Below, one piece after another: positions 23,166 through 36,607 of a stretch of 64,000 nucleotides of DNA. Location: the NCBI RefSeq assembly GCF_963082655.1, contig NC_081553.1, positions 39,233,945 through 39,297,944 of the forward strand. The letters run 5' to 3'. Under the pieces are notes generated by a model. That model was not told where the DNA came from, ran no database searches, and saw nothing but the letters and a program-made list of their open reading frames with translations. The stretch comes from Stomoxys calcitrans. Lineage: Eukaryota > Arthropoda > Insecta > Diptera > Muscidae. The position numbers and the translations under genes are program-made. Position 1 is the stretch's first letter. Every line of letters starts with the position of its first letter.

Positions 23166-25139
23166 GGCAGATTTTGATATAGCTGCCATATAGACCGATC
23201 CGGTGATTTAGGGTCTTAGGCCCATAAAGCCACATTTATTATCCGATGTTGATGAAATGGTGAAATGGTGAGTTGTGTTAGGCCCTTCGAGATCTTTCTT
23301 CAATTTGGTCCAAATTGTTCCAGATTTGGATATAGCTGCCATATAAACCGATCTCTTGATTTTAGGTCTTGGGCCCATAAAACACGATCCGATGTCCGAT
23401 TTTGCAATAATTTTGGATAGTGAGTTTTGTCATGCCAGCCTACATCTTTTTAAATTTGGCGTAGATCGGTTCAGATTTGGATATAGCTGCCATATAGTCA
23501 CGATATCCCGATTTAAAGTTTTGGGCCTATAATTGCGCATTTATTATCCGATCTCGACGAAATTTGAGATCGTGAGCTATGGTGGGCTCTTCGACAATTT
23601 TCTGCAATTTGGCCCAGATCGGTCCATATTTAGATATAGCTGCCTATAGACCGATCTCTCCATTTAAGGACCATAAAGGCACATTTATTGTTCGATCTCG
23701 CCGAAGTTTGGGACAGTGAGTTGTGTTAGGCCCATCGACATCTTTCTGCAATTTGGCCCAGATCGGTCCAGATTTGAATATAACTGCCATATAGTCCGAT
23801 CTCTCGATTTACAGGCGCATTAACTGTTCGATGTCGCCAAAATTTGGGACAGTGAGTTGCCATCGACATATTCCTGCAATTTGGCCCAGATCGGTCCAGA
23901 TTTGAATATAACTACCGTATAGTCCGATCTCTCGATTTAATGGCGTATTTCCTGTTCGATGTCGCCAAACTTCGCCCTTCGACATTCATTTTCAATTTGG
24001 CTTAGATCGGTCTAGATTTGGATTGCAAATTTTGCCCATGAACATTCCATTAAGGAACAGGGGCAAACTTCTCACATATCAATGAGTGCAGTCCGATTCA
24101 AGTTTACGCTTAATGATAAGGGGCCTCCTTTTTATAGCCGAATCCGGACGGCGTGCCGCAGTGCGACACCTCTTTGGAGAGAAGTTTTACATGGCATAGT
24201 ACCTTACAAATGTTGCCAGCATTGGGAGGGGAAAACTACCGCTGAAATTTTTTTCTGATGGTCTCGCCAGGATTCGAACCTAGGCGTTTAGCGTCATAGG
24301 CGGACATGCTAACCTCTGCGCTACGGTGGTCTCCGGTCTAGATTTGGATATAGCTGACATATAGACCAATCTCTCGATTTAAGGTCTTGGGCCTATAAAA
24401 GTTGCATTTATTGTTCGATGTCACCGAAGTTTGGGACAGTGAGTTGCCATCGACATATTCCTGCAATTTGGCCCAGATCGGTCCAGATTTGAATATAACT
24501 TCCATATAGTCCGATCTCTCGATTTAATGGCGCATTTACTGTCCGATGTCGCCAAAATTTGGGACAGTGAGTTCTGTTACGATCTCCGACATTATTCTCG
24601 AATTTGGTCCATATCGCTACAGATTTGGATAGAGCTGACATATAGACCGATCTCTCGATTTAAAGTCTTGGGCCCACAAGAGGCGCATTTATTGTCCAAT
24701 GTCGCCGAAGTTTGGAACAGTGAGTTGTGTTAGGCTCTTCCACATCTTTCGGTTCAGATTTGGATATAGCTGCGCATCTCTCGGTTTTAAGTCTTAGCTC
24801 GATTAAAGGGGGATTATAAATCCGTTTTCGCTGAAATTTGACACAGTGACTTATGTTATGCTTTTCGACATTCGTGTCATATATGCTTCAGATCGGTCTA
24901 TATTTGGATATAGCTGCCAAACAGACCAATATTTTATTCTACAAAATTGAACAATGACTTGTACTTATAAGACCTCTCAATATCGGCGTGGAATTTGGTC
25001 CAAATCGGACCATATTTCGATAAAGCTGGGGGCATAAATTATGCACCGGATTATGACAAAAGGTGGTTTACATATATACCCGAGGTGGTGGGTATCCAAA
25101 GTTCGGCTCGACCGAACTTAGCGCCTTTTTTTACTTGTT
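23166..25139 (+). mobile_element. Mini-me-like element, type B, 5' truncated
   Basis: About ten or more type B monomers (several shortened) end in the 3' tip ATATACCCGAGGTGGTGGGT, hairpin TTCGGCTCGACCGAA and ACTTGTTT at 25139. A SINE (24024-24333) is inserted with a target duplication. The 5' head is missing. Confidence 0.8.
24024..24333 (-). mobile_element. tRNA-derived SINE, full length (about 310 bp)
   Basis: Minus strand: GAGACCACCG then an A-box (TAGCGCAGAGGTTAGC), a spacer, and the B-box GGTTCGAATCC, followed by a unique body and the 3' end GGGCAAAATTTGCA. A 16-bp target duplication, CGGTCTAGATTTGGAT, flanks it at 24008-24023 and 24334-24349. That duplication is part of the type B monomer, which proves insertion into the mini-me. 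A pol III promoter is expected; activity is unknown. Confidence 0.88.
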
Positions 25140-26041
25140 TAACTTGATGTTAGACCTTTCGCCATCCCCTACTACTGTTTTGTGATGTTGTGCAAAAATT
25201 GCATATACCTATAACCCTCTTCATCTCAAGCATAATTATTCCCGAACATGCTAATGAAGTCTCAAGTAATCCATTGTACTTGTCATTTGCTACTGTAAGA
25301 CCTCACCATCATCCCATTATCACATTACCTTTAACGATTAGGCGAACGGAAATGTTCGATTAGTTATAAAGTCAACCAGTCAGCTGTAACAGCAGCAATC
25401 AACGGTCATAACGACAAGACGCCAGAGATTTAATAAGATCACTTTAATTACCCACATACTATTCAGAGTGTGAATAAATCTTTGCTCTTTAACTGGCGTC
25501 ATTGTGTGGCGGAACTTCTAGGTTAAGGAAATCCATAATGACAGAACATATTAGTCATGTTAGACTCACTCATTATTGGCAGTTATGTCTCTATCGCTTT
25601 TTAAAGACGGAGACGATCAAATTTAATTGTTGTGGGAAATTACAGTGTGATTGATGGATGGCATTATTTGTTTTATTTTTTCAATATCTTGCAAAAATGG
25701 CTGTGAAAAGTCACAGAAAGAGGCCTAGTGAGTGCAAAAAAACTGGCGGCAAAGATAGCTGTTGTAAATATAAGATGAGATGTTTTTTTCTTGTTTTTAA
25801 AGGTAGAGTGTCACCATAAGACAATTATGAACCGCGATCGGGTAGGTACAAAATTTGTATAAAACACAAAATGGTCTAGAAAGAGTTGATCCAATTAAGG
25901 GGGATCACTTAAGTATGAGAATAAGTAAATACAACCTGGATACTGTAAGTGATGGAATGTACAAGGTAGCTAACAAGAAGTGTTACCAAGTTCACACTGG
26001 TTCATCTGCCAAAGTAGAAGTGACAGCTACATGATATTTGT
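25140..26041. other. Unannotated stretch
   Basis: No gene or repeat recognised; AT-rich. Confidence 0.5.
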
Positions 26042-26505
26042 TATACCCACCACCACATGGTGGGGGGTATATTCATTTTGTCATTCCGTTAGCAACACAT
26101 CAAAGTATCCATTTCCGACTCTATAAAGTTTATATATACTTGATCGTCGTAAAGTTCTAAGACGATTTAGCCATGTCCGTCCGTCTATCAGCTGAAACCA
26201 CGCTACAGTCTTTAAAAATAAAGATATTGAGCTGAAACTTTGACAGTTTCCTTTTTTTACCCATAGGCAGGTTAAATTCGAAAATGGGCTATATCAGATG
26301 GGGCTACTTGATGCAGCCCCCATGTAGACTGCTGATTTAAGATTAGGCCTATTAAAGCCACATTTATTATCCGATTTTGCTGAAATTTGGGACAATGAGT
26401 TGGGTTATATCACTCGTTATCCTTGCTCAATACAGCCTAGATCGGTCCAGGTTTGGATATAGCTGCCATATAGAGGGATCTCCCGATTTAGGTTCTTGGT
26501 TCGGC
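26042..26505 (+). mobile_element. Mini-me-like element, type B, 5' part
   Basis: TATACCCACCACCACATGGTGGGGGGTATA, the CCGTTAGCAACACATC block, core GATCGTCGTAAAG, a very short GTCY run, and about one and a half monomers before degrading. Its 5' tip is an unusually complete palindrome. Confidence 0.72.
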
Positions 26506-26597
26506 GGGCAATCAAATATCTAAAGATCTGAGAATATCCCTTCAATGAAAGCAACATATATTGAAAAACGAGCTCTAGGTAAAGATGAAATGAAAAA

Positions 26598-29335
26598 ACA
26601 AGTAAAAAGGCGTTAAGTTCGGCCGGGCCGAACTTTGGATACCCACCACCTCGGATATATATGTAAATCACCTTTCATCAAAATCCGGTGAAAATTGCAT
26701 ACCTTATATCCCATAGCAGCTATATCGAAATACGACCCGATTTGGACCAAATACTAATAGGTACAAGTCATTGTTAAATTGTGTATAACAAAATATTGGT
26801 CTTTTTTGTAGCTATATCTAAAAATAAACCGACAACGCACTGTCCCAAATTTCAGCCAAATCGGATAATAAATGTGGCTTTATGAACCTAAGACCCTAAA
26901 TCGGCGGATCGCTCTATATGGCAGCTATATCCAAATCTGATCCGATCAGGGCCAAATAAGAGAAATATGTCGAAGGGCTTAGACAACTCACTGTCCTAAA
27001 TTTTGGCAAAATCGTATAATAAATATGGCTTTTATGGGCCTAAGACCCTCAATCGGAGGATCGGTCTATATGGCAGCTATATCTACATCTGGACCGATCT
27101 GAGCCAAATTGACGAAGGATTTCAAAGGGCCTAACACAACTCACTGTCCCAAATTTCAGCCAAACCGGATAATAAATGTGGCTTTTATGGGCCTAAGACT
27201 CTTAATCGGAGGATCGCTCTATAAGGCAGCTATATCCAAAACAGAACCGATCTGAGCCAAATTGACTATGGATGTTGAAGGATTTAATATAGCTCACTGT
27301 CCCAAATTTCAGCAAAATCGGATAATAAATGAGGCTTTTTATGGGCCTAAGACCCTAAATAAGAGGATCGGTCTATATGGCAGCTATATCCAAATCTGGA
27401 CCGGTCTGGGCCAAATTGACGAAAGATGTCGAAGGGCTTATCACAGCTCACTGTCCCAAATTTCAGCCAAATCGGATAATAAATGTGGCTTTATGGGCCT
27501 AAGATCCGAAATTGGCGGATCGGTCTATATGGCAGCTATATCTAAACCTGGACCGATTTGTGCCATATTCCGGAAAGATATTTAGGGGCCTAACACAACT
27601 CACTGTCCCAAATTTCGGCTACATCGGACGATAAGTGCGCCCTTTATCTGGGCCAAATTGAAGAAGGATATCGAATTGAAGAAGGATATCGAAGACTCTT
27701 AATCGGAGGATCGGTTTATGTGACAGCTATATCCACATCTGGACCGATCTGGGCCAAATTGACGAAAGATATCGAAGGGCTTATCACAACTCACTGTGCC
27801 AAATTTCGGCAACATCGGACGATAAGTGCGCCCTTTATGGGCCCAAAACCCTAAATCGGAGGATCGGTCTATATGGCAGCCATATCCAAATCTGGACCGA
27901 TCTAGGCCAAATTGACGAAGGATGACGAAGGGCCTAACACAACGAACTGTCCCAAATTTTAGCAAAATCGTATAATAAATATGGCTTTTATGGGCCTAAG
28001 ACCCTAAATCGGAGGATCGGTCTATATGGTAGCTATACCCACATCGGGACCGATCTGGGCCAAATTGACGAAGGATGACGAAGGACCTAGCACAACTCAC
28101 TGTCCCAAATTTCAGCCAAATCGGATAATAAATGTGGCTTTATGGGCTTAAGACCCTAAATCGGAGGATCGGTCTATATGGCAGCTATATCGAAACCTGG
28201 ACCGATTTGTACCATATTCCAAAAAGTTATTTAGGGGCCTAACACAACTCACTGATTAGTGCGCCCTTTATGGGCCCAAAACCCTAAATCGGAGGATCGG
28301 TCTATAAGGCAGCTATATCCAAATCTAGACCGATATGGGCCAAATTGAAGAAGGATGTCGAAGAGCCTAAGACAACTCACTGTCCCAAATTTTAGCAAAA
28401 TCGGACAATAAATGTGGTTTTAATGGGCCTAAGACCCTAAATCGGAGGATCGGTCTATATGGCAGCTTTATCCAAATCTGGACCGTTCTAGCCCAAATTG
28501 ACGAAGGATGACGAAGGCCCTAACACAACTCACTGTTCCAAATTTCAGCCAAATCGGATAATAAATGTGGCTTTTATGGGCCTAAGACCCTTAATCGGAG
28601 GATCGGTTTATATGGCAGCTATATCTAAACCAGGACCGATTTGTCCCATATTCCGGAAAGATATTTAGGGGCCTAACACAACTCACTGTCCCAAATTTCG
28701 GCTACATCGGACGATAAGTGCGCCCTTTATGGGGCGTAAACCTTAAATCGAGAGGTCGGTCTATATGGCAGCTATATCCAAATCCATACCGATCTGGGCC
28801 AAATTGAAGAAGTATGTCGAAGAACCTAACACACTTCGCTGTCCCAAATTTCAGCAAAATCGGATAATAAATGTGGCTTTTAAGGGCTTAAGACCCTAAA
28901 TCGAAAGATCGGTCTATATGCTACCTATGTCCAAAACTGGACCGATCTGGGCCTAATTAAAGAAGGATGTCGAGTGGCCTAACGTATGTCACTGTTTTAA
29001 ATTTCAGCAATTTCAGCAAAATCGGATTAAAAAATGTGGCTTTTATGGCCTTAAGATCTTAAATCGGCAGATCGGTCTATATGGGGGCTATATCAAGATT
29101 TTTTGCGATATAGCCCATCTTTGAGCCTAACCTGCCTAATGGACACAGAACAGGAACCTGTGCAAAATTTCAGCTGACCAGCTTCATTTTTAAAGCGTGT
29201 AGCGTAATTTCAACAAACGGACGGACGGACGGACGGACAGACAAACGGACGGACATGGCTAGATCATCTTAAATTTTTACGTCGGAAACATATATTTCCA
29301 TGTGTTGCAATCGGAATGGTGCATATAAAAATCAA
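26598..29335 (-). mobile_element. Mini-me-like element, type B, long array (about 2.7 kb)
   Basis: Starts with ACAAGTAAAAAGGCGTTAAG, hairpin TTCGGCCGGGCCGAA and the subterminal repeat GGATACCCACCACCTCGG, then about fifteen type B monomers. The 5' head near 29210-29335 has a short GGACGGAC run and a degraded tip (GCATATAAAAA). A short duplicated segment (AAGGATATCGAATTGAAG) occurs near 27660-27690. Confidence 0.8.
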
Positions 29336-29749
29336 AGAAAAAAGTTTTTAGTATAAGCCCATGGGCTTGATTGGGACTTTTTCTTATGTACGTACACAGT
29401 AATGTGCATTAGTGTGAGTTCTTTTACCCATCAATGGTCTTTACGCTCAAATGCGCACGCTTTCTCTCCATTAGGAATGACACAAGAGAATTATTATTGG
29501 TCCGGAAAACGAATAACCATTTGCGGCTATCGAGACAGTTTACCTGTAAAGGTTTTTGATTTTACGACATAAGGCCTTTGTATGGTAAGCGAAGCTTTTA
29601 AACAAAGTTTCTTACGCTCAATAATGCCACGTTTATTGCTAACGTTTGATATGTTGAAGCGAAACGTTACACAGTTAAAATAAAAGATAAACTTCGTAAC
29701 AAAAGTATTTTGTTTGCCGCAAAAATGTCGGAAAGGTTTATTGCTTTTT
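29336..29749. other. Unannotated stretch
   Basis: No gene or repeat recognised. Confidence 0.5.
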
Positions 29750-30737
29750 TATACCCTCCACCATAAGATGGGGGGTATACTAATTTCGTCATTCTGTTTG
29801 TAACTACTCGAAATATTCGTCTGAGACCCCATAAAGTATATATATTCTTGATCGTCGTGACATTTTATGTCGATCTAGCCATGTCCGTCCGTCTGTCCGT
29901 CCGTCCGTCCGTCCGTCTGTCTGTCGAAAGCACGCTTACTTCCGAAGGAGTAAAGCTAGCCGCTTGAAATATTGCACAAATACTTCTTATTAGTGTAGGT
30001 CGGTTGGTATTGTAAATGGGCCATATCGGTCCATGTTTTGATATAGCTGCCATATAAACCGATCTTGGGTCTTGACTTCTTGAGCCTCTAGAGTGCGAAA
30101 TTCTTATCCGATTGGGATGAAATTTTGCACGACGTGTATTGTTATGATATCCAACAACTGTGCCAAGTATAGTTCAAATCGGTCCATAACCTGATATAGC
30201 TGCCATATAAACCGATCTTGGGTCTTGACTTCTTGAGCCTCTAGAGTGCGCAATTCTTATCCGATTGGAATGAAATTTTGCACGACGTGTATTGTTATGA
30301 TATCCAACAACTGTGCCAAGTATGGTTCAAATCGGTCCATAACCTGATATAGCTGCCATATAAACCGATCTGGGATCTTGACTTTTTGAGCCTCTAGGGG
30401 TCGCAATTATTATCCGATTTGTCGGATATATCAAAACATGGACCGATATGGCCCATTTACAATACCAACCGACCTACACTAATAAGAAGTATTTGTGGAA
30501 AATTTCAAGAGGCTAACTTTACTCCTTCGGAAGTTAGCGTGCTTTCGACAGACAGACGGACGGACGGACGGACGGACGGATGGACGGACAGACGGACGGA
30601 CATGGCTAGATCGACATAAAATTCCACGACGATCAAGAATATATATACTTTATGGGGTCTCAGTCCAATATTTCGACTAGTTACAAACAGAATGACGAAA
30701 TTAGTATACCCCCCATCTTATGGTGGAGGGTATAAAA
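29750..30737. mobile_element. Head-to-head (near-palindromic) mini-me-like composite, type A
   Basis: A plus-strand 5' head starts at 29750 (TATACCCTCCACCATAAGATGG) with GTCY run and monomers to about 30417. From about 30420 to 30737 the sequence is another 5' head in the opposite orientation, ending CCATCTTATGGTGGAGGGTATA. Both outer ends are thus 5' tips, with arms of about 315 bp and a roughly 355-bp centre. No 3' hairpin tip is present. Confidence 0.85.
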
Positions 30738-31888
30738 ACAAAAATCCTTTCAGGATATTGCTTTGCTTAATCGTGAATAAAATGTTAAATAAGGTTATCT
30801 CAACAACTACGAATGTAAATGTTGCAATCATTTTATTAAGCGAAATGTAATGAAATACTCCACCACCAGTGGGCATAAATGCCAAAGCTCTGGGAAATGA
30901 TCTTTTAAACCCTTTTAAATGCTGAACACCTGGGAATACCAGGAAAGTGGAAAGTAAACATTCCCTGTTACGAGTTTAATGTCAGTCGCTGACTCCTTTT
31001 TTGGCGACACCAGCCGCAATCCAGACTTCACATAGAGATTTCTAATTAAAAAATCTAAAACACAGCACATATGTTTTGGTCTCTTAAGCTATCCATTCTC
31101 AGTAGCCTTTTGCCTCTGGCTTTAGGCAATGAGCAGGAGTAAGGACAATAACAGCCTCATCACTTGCCACAAGGGCTACAAAGGGAAAAATGTGTGGGTA
31201 ATAACCCTTTTTTTGGGATGACACTCCATGCAAAGAATGAAAGATGACTAAAAGTGGTGAGCAAAGACAAAGGAAAACCACCTTGCTACCCAACACTATT
31301 GTATTGAGCGAAAACAGTAGAATGGGAATTCATGATGCCAACGAATGAACGAACGAACAACTGTGGCGCTTGGCAGGCATAGAATTTGGTAACTCTGCAA
31401 CATATTCAAATGAAAAGTACATCGTACATGCCTAATTTTGGTGTAATTGCAATTTGATTTATTACCTTCTACAAAATGTGACTTTTCACCACATGCACTC
31501 ACGCACCACGCAGTCCCACACAGACGGCGGGAACTCACGGTGATATTCTTACTTGGTTTGAAGTTTGGTATACAATTTTAACCAAAAGAGATTCATTTTG
31601 TAATGGCATTGGTGATGGAAACTTAAACCATTGTGCTGCGCCACTACTGACACATGATGTTGTACATCATCAAATCTGTTTGTAAATAAAAGAGGAGGGA
31701 AATCTGTTATGTAAGGCCGTCATAACTATCGCCTAATGTAAAATGGATATACATACAGTCGGTAGGTTTTCAATCCACAAGGCTGACAATAGTTGAGATA
31801 AAATTTCGCAATTCATTTGGGAACGCCCAGATGAATATATCCCTCCAATTGAACAAATCATCACTTGTATCTTCCATGATATTCCATT
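30738..31888. other. Unannotated stretch
   Basis: No gene recognised. Minus-strand open frames at 31099-31296 and 31296-31538 have no motif I know. Confidence 0.45.
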
Positions 31889-32286
31889 TAATATCCACCA
31901 CTGAAGGATGGGCGTATATTCATTTTGTCATTTCGTTTGTAAGACAACGAAATATCCATTTCCGACCCTATAAGACGGTCTAGACATGTCCGTCTGTCTG
32001 TTGAAATCACGCTACAGTCTTCAAAAATAAAGATATTGAGCTGGAACTTTGCAAAGATTCTTGTTTTGCCCATAAGCAGGTCAATTATGAAGATGAGCTA
32101 TATCGGACTATATCTTGATATAGCCCCATATAGACCGATCCACCGATTTAGTGCCTAAGGCCCATAAAAGTCTCATTTATTATCCGATTTTGCTGAAATT
32201 TGGGACAGTGAGTTGTGTTAAGCCCCTCAACATCCTTCGTCTTTTTGGCTCAGATCGGTCCACGTTTGGATATTGGTGCCATATAG

Positions 32287-32358
32287 ACCGATCCACCGTT
32301 TTAGACCGATCCTACGTTTTAGACCGATCCTCCGTTTTAGACCGATCCTCCGTTTTAG
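32287..32358 (+). repeat. Local 18-bp tandem repeat inside a monomer
   Basis: Four copies of ACCGATCC[T/A][C/A]CGTTTTAG in a row, expanded from the joint between two type B monomers. Confidence 0.9.
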
Positions 32359-33943
32359 GGTCTTAGGCCCGTAAAAGCCACATTTATTATCCGATTTTGC
32401 TGAAATTTGGCACAGTGAGTTGTGTTAGGCCCTTCAACATCTTTCGTTAATTTAGCTTAGTTCGGTCCAGATTTGGATATAGCTGCCACACAGACCGATC
32501 CTCCATTTTAGGGTCTTAGGCCCATAAAAGCCACATTTATTGTTTGATTTTGCTGAAATTTGGGACAGTGAGTTGTGTTAGGCTCCTCAACATCCTTAGT
32601 CAATTTGGCTCAGGTCGGTATAGATTTGGATATAGCTGCCATATAGACCGATCCTCCGATTTAGGGTCTTTGGCCCATAAAAGCCACATTTATCATCCGA
32701 TTTTGCTTAAATTTGGGACCGGGAGTTGTGTTAGGCCTTTTAACATTTTTTTTTGGCAATTTGGCTCAGATCGGTCCAGATTTGGATATAGCTGCCATAT
32801 AGACCGATCCTCCGTTTTAGGGTCTTAGGCCCATAAAAGCCACATTTATTGTTTGATTCTGCTGAAATTTGAGACAGTGAGTTGTGTTAGGCCCCTCAAC
32901 ATCCTTCGTCTTTTTGGCTCAGATCGGTCCACGTTTGGACATTGGTGCCATATAGACCGATGTTTCGATTTAGGGCCTTAGGCCCATAAAAGCCACATTT
33001 ATTATCCGATTTTGCTGAAAATTAGGACAGTGAGTTGTCTTAGGCCTTTCGGCATCCTTCGTCAATTTTGCTCAGATCGTTCAAGATTGGGTATAGCTGT
33101 CATATACACCGATCCTACTATATTGGGTCTTAGACCCATAAAAGCCACATTTATTATCTGATTTTGAAGAAATTTGGGACAGAGAGTTGTCTTAGGCCCC
33201 TCGACATCCTTCGTCAATTTGGTCCAGATCGATGCAGATTTATCCGATTTTGCTGAAATTTGGGACAGTGAGTTGCGTTAGGCCTTTCAACATCCCTCAT
33301 CAATTTGGTTTAGATCGGTCCAGATTTGGATTTAGCTGTCATATGGACCGATCCTCCTGTTTAGGGTCTTAGGCCCATAAAATCGATCCTCCGATTTAAG
33401 GTCTTAGGTCTATAAAAGGCGCATTTATTGTCCGATGTCGCCGAAACTTCGAACAGTGAGTTAAGTTAAGCCCCTTGACATACTTCTGCATTAAGGCACA
33501 GATCGGTCCAGATTTGGATATAGCTGCCATATAGACCGATCTCTCGGTTTTAGGTTTTGGGGCCATAAAAAGCGCATTTATTGTTCGATTTCGCCGCAAT
33601 TTGGGACAGTGAGTTGCGTAAGGCCCTTCGACATCAGATTTAGATATAGCTGACATATAGACCGATACCTCGATTTAAAGTTTTGGGCCCATCAAAGGCG
33701 CATTTATTTTCCAATGTTGCAGAAATTTGGGACAGAGAGTTAAGTTAAGCCCCTCCACATATTTCTGCAATTTGGTCTAGATCGATCAAAATTTGCATAT
33801 AGCAGCCATATAGACCGATATCTCGATTTAAAGTCTTAGCCCCAAAAAAGCATTTATAATCCAATTTAACTGAAATTTGACACATTGACTTATGTTAGGC
33901 TTTTCGACATCCGTCTCGTATATGGTTCAGTTCGGTTTATTTT

Positions 33944-35404
33944 TATACCCACCACCGAAGGATGGGGGTATATTCATTTTGTCATTCCGTTTGCAACACA
34001 TCGATATATCCATTTCCGACCCTATAAAATATATATATTCTTGATCATCGTAAAAATCTAAGACGATCTAGCCATGTCCGTCCGTCTGTCCGTCTGTCTG
34101 TTGAAATCACGCTACAGTCTTTAAAAATAGAGATATTGAGCTGAAATTTTGCACAGATTCCTTTATTGTCCATAAGCAGGTTAAGTTCGAAGATGGGCCA
34201 TATCGGACTATATCTTGATATAGCCCCCATATAGACCGATCCGCCGATTTAGGGTCTTAGGCCCATAAAAGCCACATTTATTATCCGATTTTGTTGAAAT
34301 TTGGGACAGTGAGTTGTGTTAGGCCCTTCAACATCCTTTGTCAATTTGGATCAGATCGGCCCAGATTTGGATATAGCTGCCATATAGACCGATCCTCCGA
34401 TTTAGGGTCTAAGGCCCATAAAAGCCACATTTATGGTCCGATTTCGCTGAAATTCAGGGCAGTGAATTGTGTAAAGCCCATCGACATCCTTCGTTAATTT
34501 GACTCAGATCGGTTCTGATTTGAATATAGCTGCCATATAGATCGATCCTCCGATTTATGGTGTAAGGCCCATAAAAGCCACATTTATGGTCCAATTTCGC
34601 TGAAATTTGGGACAGTGAGTTGTTTTAGGCCCTTTGACATATTTCTTCAATTTGGTTCAGATCGGTTCAAATTTGGATATAGCTGCCATATAGACTGATT
34701 TCTTGATTTATGGTTTTGGGCCCATAAAATGCTCATTTATTGCCCGATGTCCCCGAAATTTGGAACAGTGAGTTAAGTTAATCCCCTTGACATACTTCTG
34801 CAATATCGCACAGATCGGTCCAGATTTGGATATAGCTGCCATATAGACCGATATCTAGGTTTTAGGTTTTGGGGCCATAAAAGACGCATTTATTGTCCGC
34901 TGTCGCTCAAATTTGAGACAGTGAGTTTGGTTAGGCTCTTCGACGTCCTTCTTCAATTTTGCCCAGATCAGTCCAGATTTGAATATAGCTGCCATATTGA
35001 CCGATCTCTGGATTTAAGGTTTAGGGCCCATAAAAGCGGCATTTATTGTCCGATTTCGCCGAAATTTGGGACAGTGCTTTGTGTTAGGCTCTTCGACAGG
35101 TTTATGCAACTTGGCCCAAATCGGTCCAGATTTGGATATAGCTGCCATGTAGACCGATATCTCGATTTAAAGTCTTGGCCCCATAAAAGGCGCATTTATA
35201 ATCCGATTTCACTGAAATTTGACACAGTGACTTATGTTCGGTTTTTCGACATCCGTGTCGTATATAGTTCAGATCAGTATGAGGTATATGAGTATAAGGT
35301 ATGAAATTTTCACCGAATTTTGATGAATGGTGGTTTACATATATACCCGAGGTGGTGGGTATCGAAAGTTCGGCCCGGCCGAACTTAACACCTTTTTTCT
35401 TGTT
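33944..35404 (+). mobile_element. Inner mini-me-like element, type B, full length
   Basis: Tip TATACCCACCACCGAAGGATGG, TA run, GTCY run (34076-34100), about seven type B monomers, final AGTATGAGG/CACCGAATTTTG segment, tip ATATACCCGAGGTGGTGGGT, hairpin TTCGGCCCGGCCGAA and a tail ending CTTGTT. It lies in a T-run of the outer element (GGTTTATTTTT). Length about 1461 bp. Confidence 0.85.
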
Positions 35405-35627
35405 ATATATAGCTACTAAAAAGGCCAATATTTTGTTATACACAATTGAATAATGACTTGTACTTATTAGTATTAGGTCCAATCGATTCATATTTCGATA
35501 TAACTGCTATGGGACATAAGGTATGCAATTTTCACCGGATTTTGATGAAAGGTTGTTTACATATATACCCGAGGTGGTGGGTATCCAAAGTTCGTCCCGG
35601 TCGAACTTAACGCCTTTTTACTTGTTT

Positions 35628-36607
35628 CCTTTTTCCTAAACTTAAAGCTCAACAAAAACAACATCACCCTATACTCATTCCATGTAAAATGCTTAAACAA
35701 TTCTTTAGAAGCGTAAACAAAACAAAGCGATAATAAACTTCCTCAAGCTGAACCGGAAATGGAGCCATTTATATATGACCCGAAAACATGGATTGTTTTT
35801 ATTGCCTTTATTATTAACCTGAAAAGTTTTCAGTTGTTTTTTTTTCTGCTTTGCTTCTCGGTGACATTATGAAATTACGCGCCAAACATTTTCAAAAATG
35901 GGGAATGGGGAGTTTAAGCTGAAATTTCTTAGAAATCGAGAAGTAGCGCTGTAAAGCATGGCTGACTGGCTGAACCAGAACACCCATCATAATCACTTTA
36001 ATGTGAGCTCGAACGTACACATATGACACCATTACAATTACTCAGCTTTTACATATGTGACAAAGAAGGACTCGTCGGAGGAGGGAGTGTTTGAGGCATG
36101 CAACATTTAAACAAGCAGCAAAACAAAACAAAACAAAAAAAATCCCAAAAATATATGGGAGAATGTAAACTTAACAATCAGCGAACAATAACACAAATTA
36201 AACACAGCATATGGTGTCAATGATGACGGCGGCAGCAAAGGCGACCTTTCTCCCCCACCCCACAGCACAAGGTTTCCAAAGGAAAATGCTGCCAAGGAGC
36301 AAGTGTGGTAGGTTTCATAAGTGAATGAGTGAACCATGTGATGGTGGAGTATGAATGAATGAAAGACGTAGTCGTCACATGTATGAGTAAGAGTAAATAA
36401 AAAAGTGTCATTATAAAACATATGGCTGTACTTGCCTGCTGATCGTAGGTGTGTACGTTTGTGTATTGTTTTGAGGTGTGTGTGGGTGTAAGTACACACA
36501 CACATATTTATTTTTAATTTCTTGAAAAAACCATCCATGTGCACAGACATACTAACATGATGTTGAGGCAAAGGGTGTTGGTGTATTAATTAACAAGTAT
36601 AAAGTGT
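35628..36607. other. Unannotated stretch with CA/GT tracts
   Basis: No gene recognised. A GTGTGTGGGTGTAAGTACACACACACA segment lies near 36477-36504. The minus-strand open frame at 36107-36571 covers this low-complexity sequence and has no domain. Confidence 0.45.

Larger units (their letters stand above)
31889..35627 (+). mobile_element. Outer mini-me-like element, type B, with nested copy
   Basis: A degraded 5' tip (AATATCCACCACTGAAGGATGG), minimal GTCY run and about a dozen type B monomers run to 33943. After the insert (33944-35404) the last segment resumes with ATAGCTACTAAAAAGGCCAA and ends in ATATACCCGAGGTGGTGGGT, the degraded hairpin TTCGTCCCGGTCGAA and ACTTGTTT at 35627. Confidence 0.8.

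Noticed and set aside
36107..36571. 154-codon minus-strand open frame rich in His and Thr
   Set aside because: It covers CA/GT tracts and has no recognisable domain.
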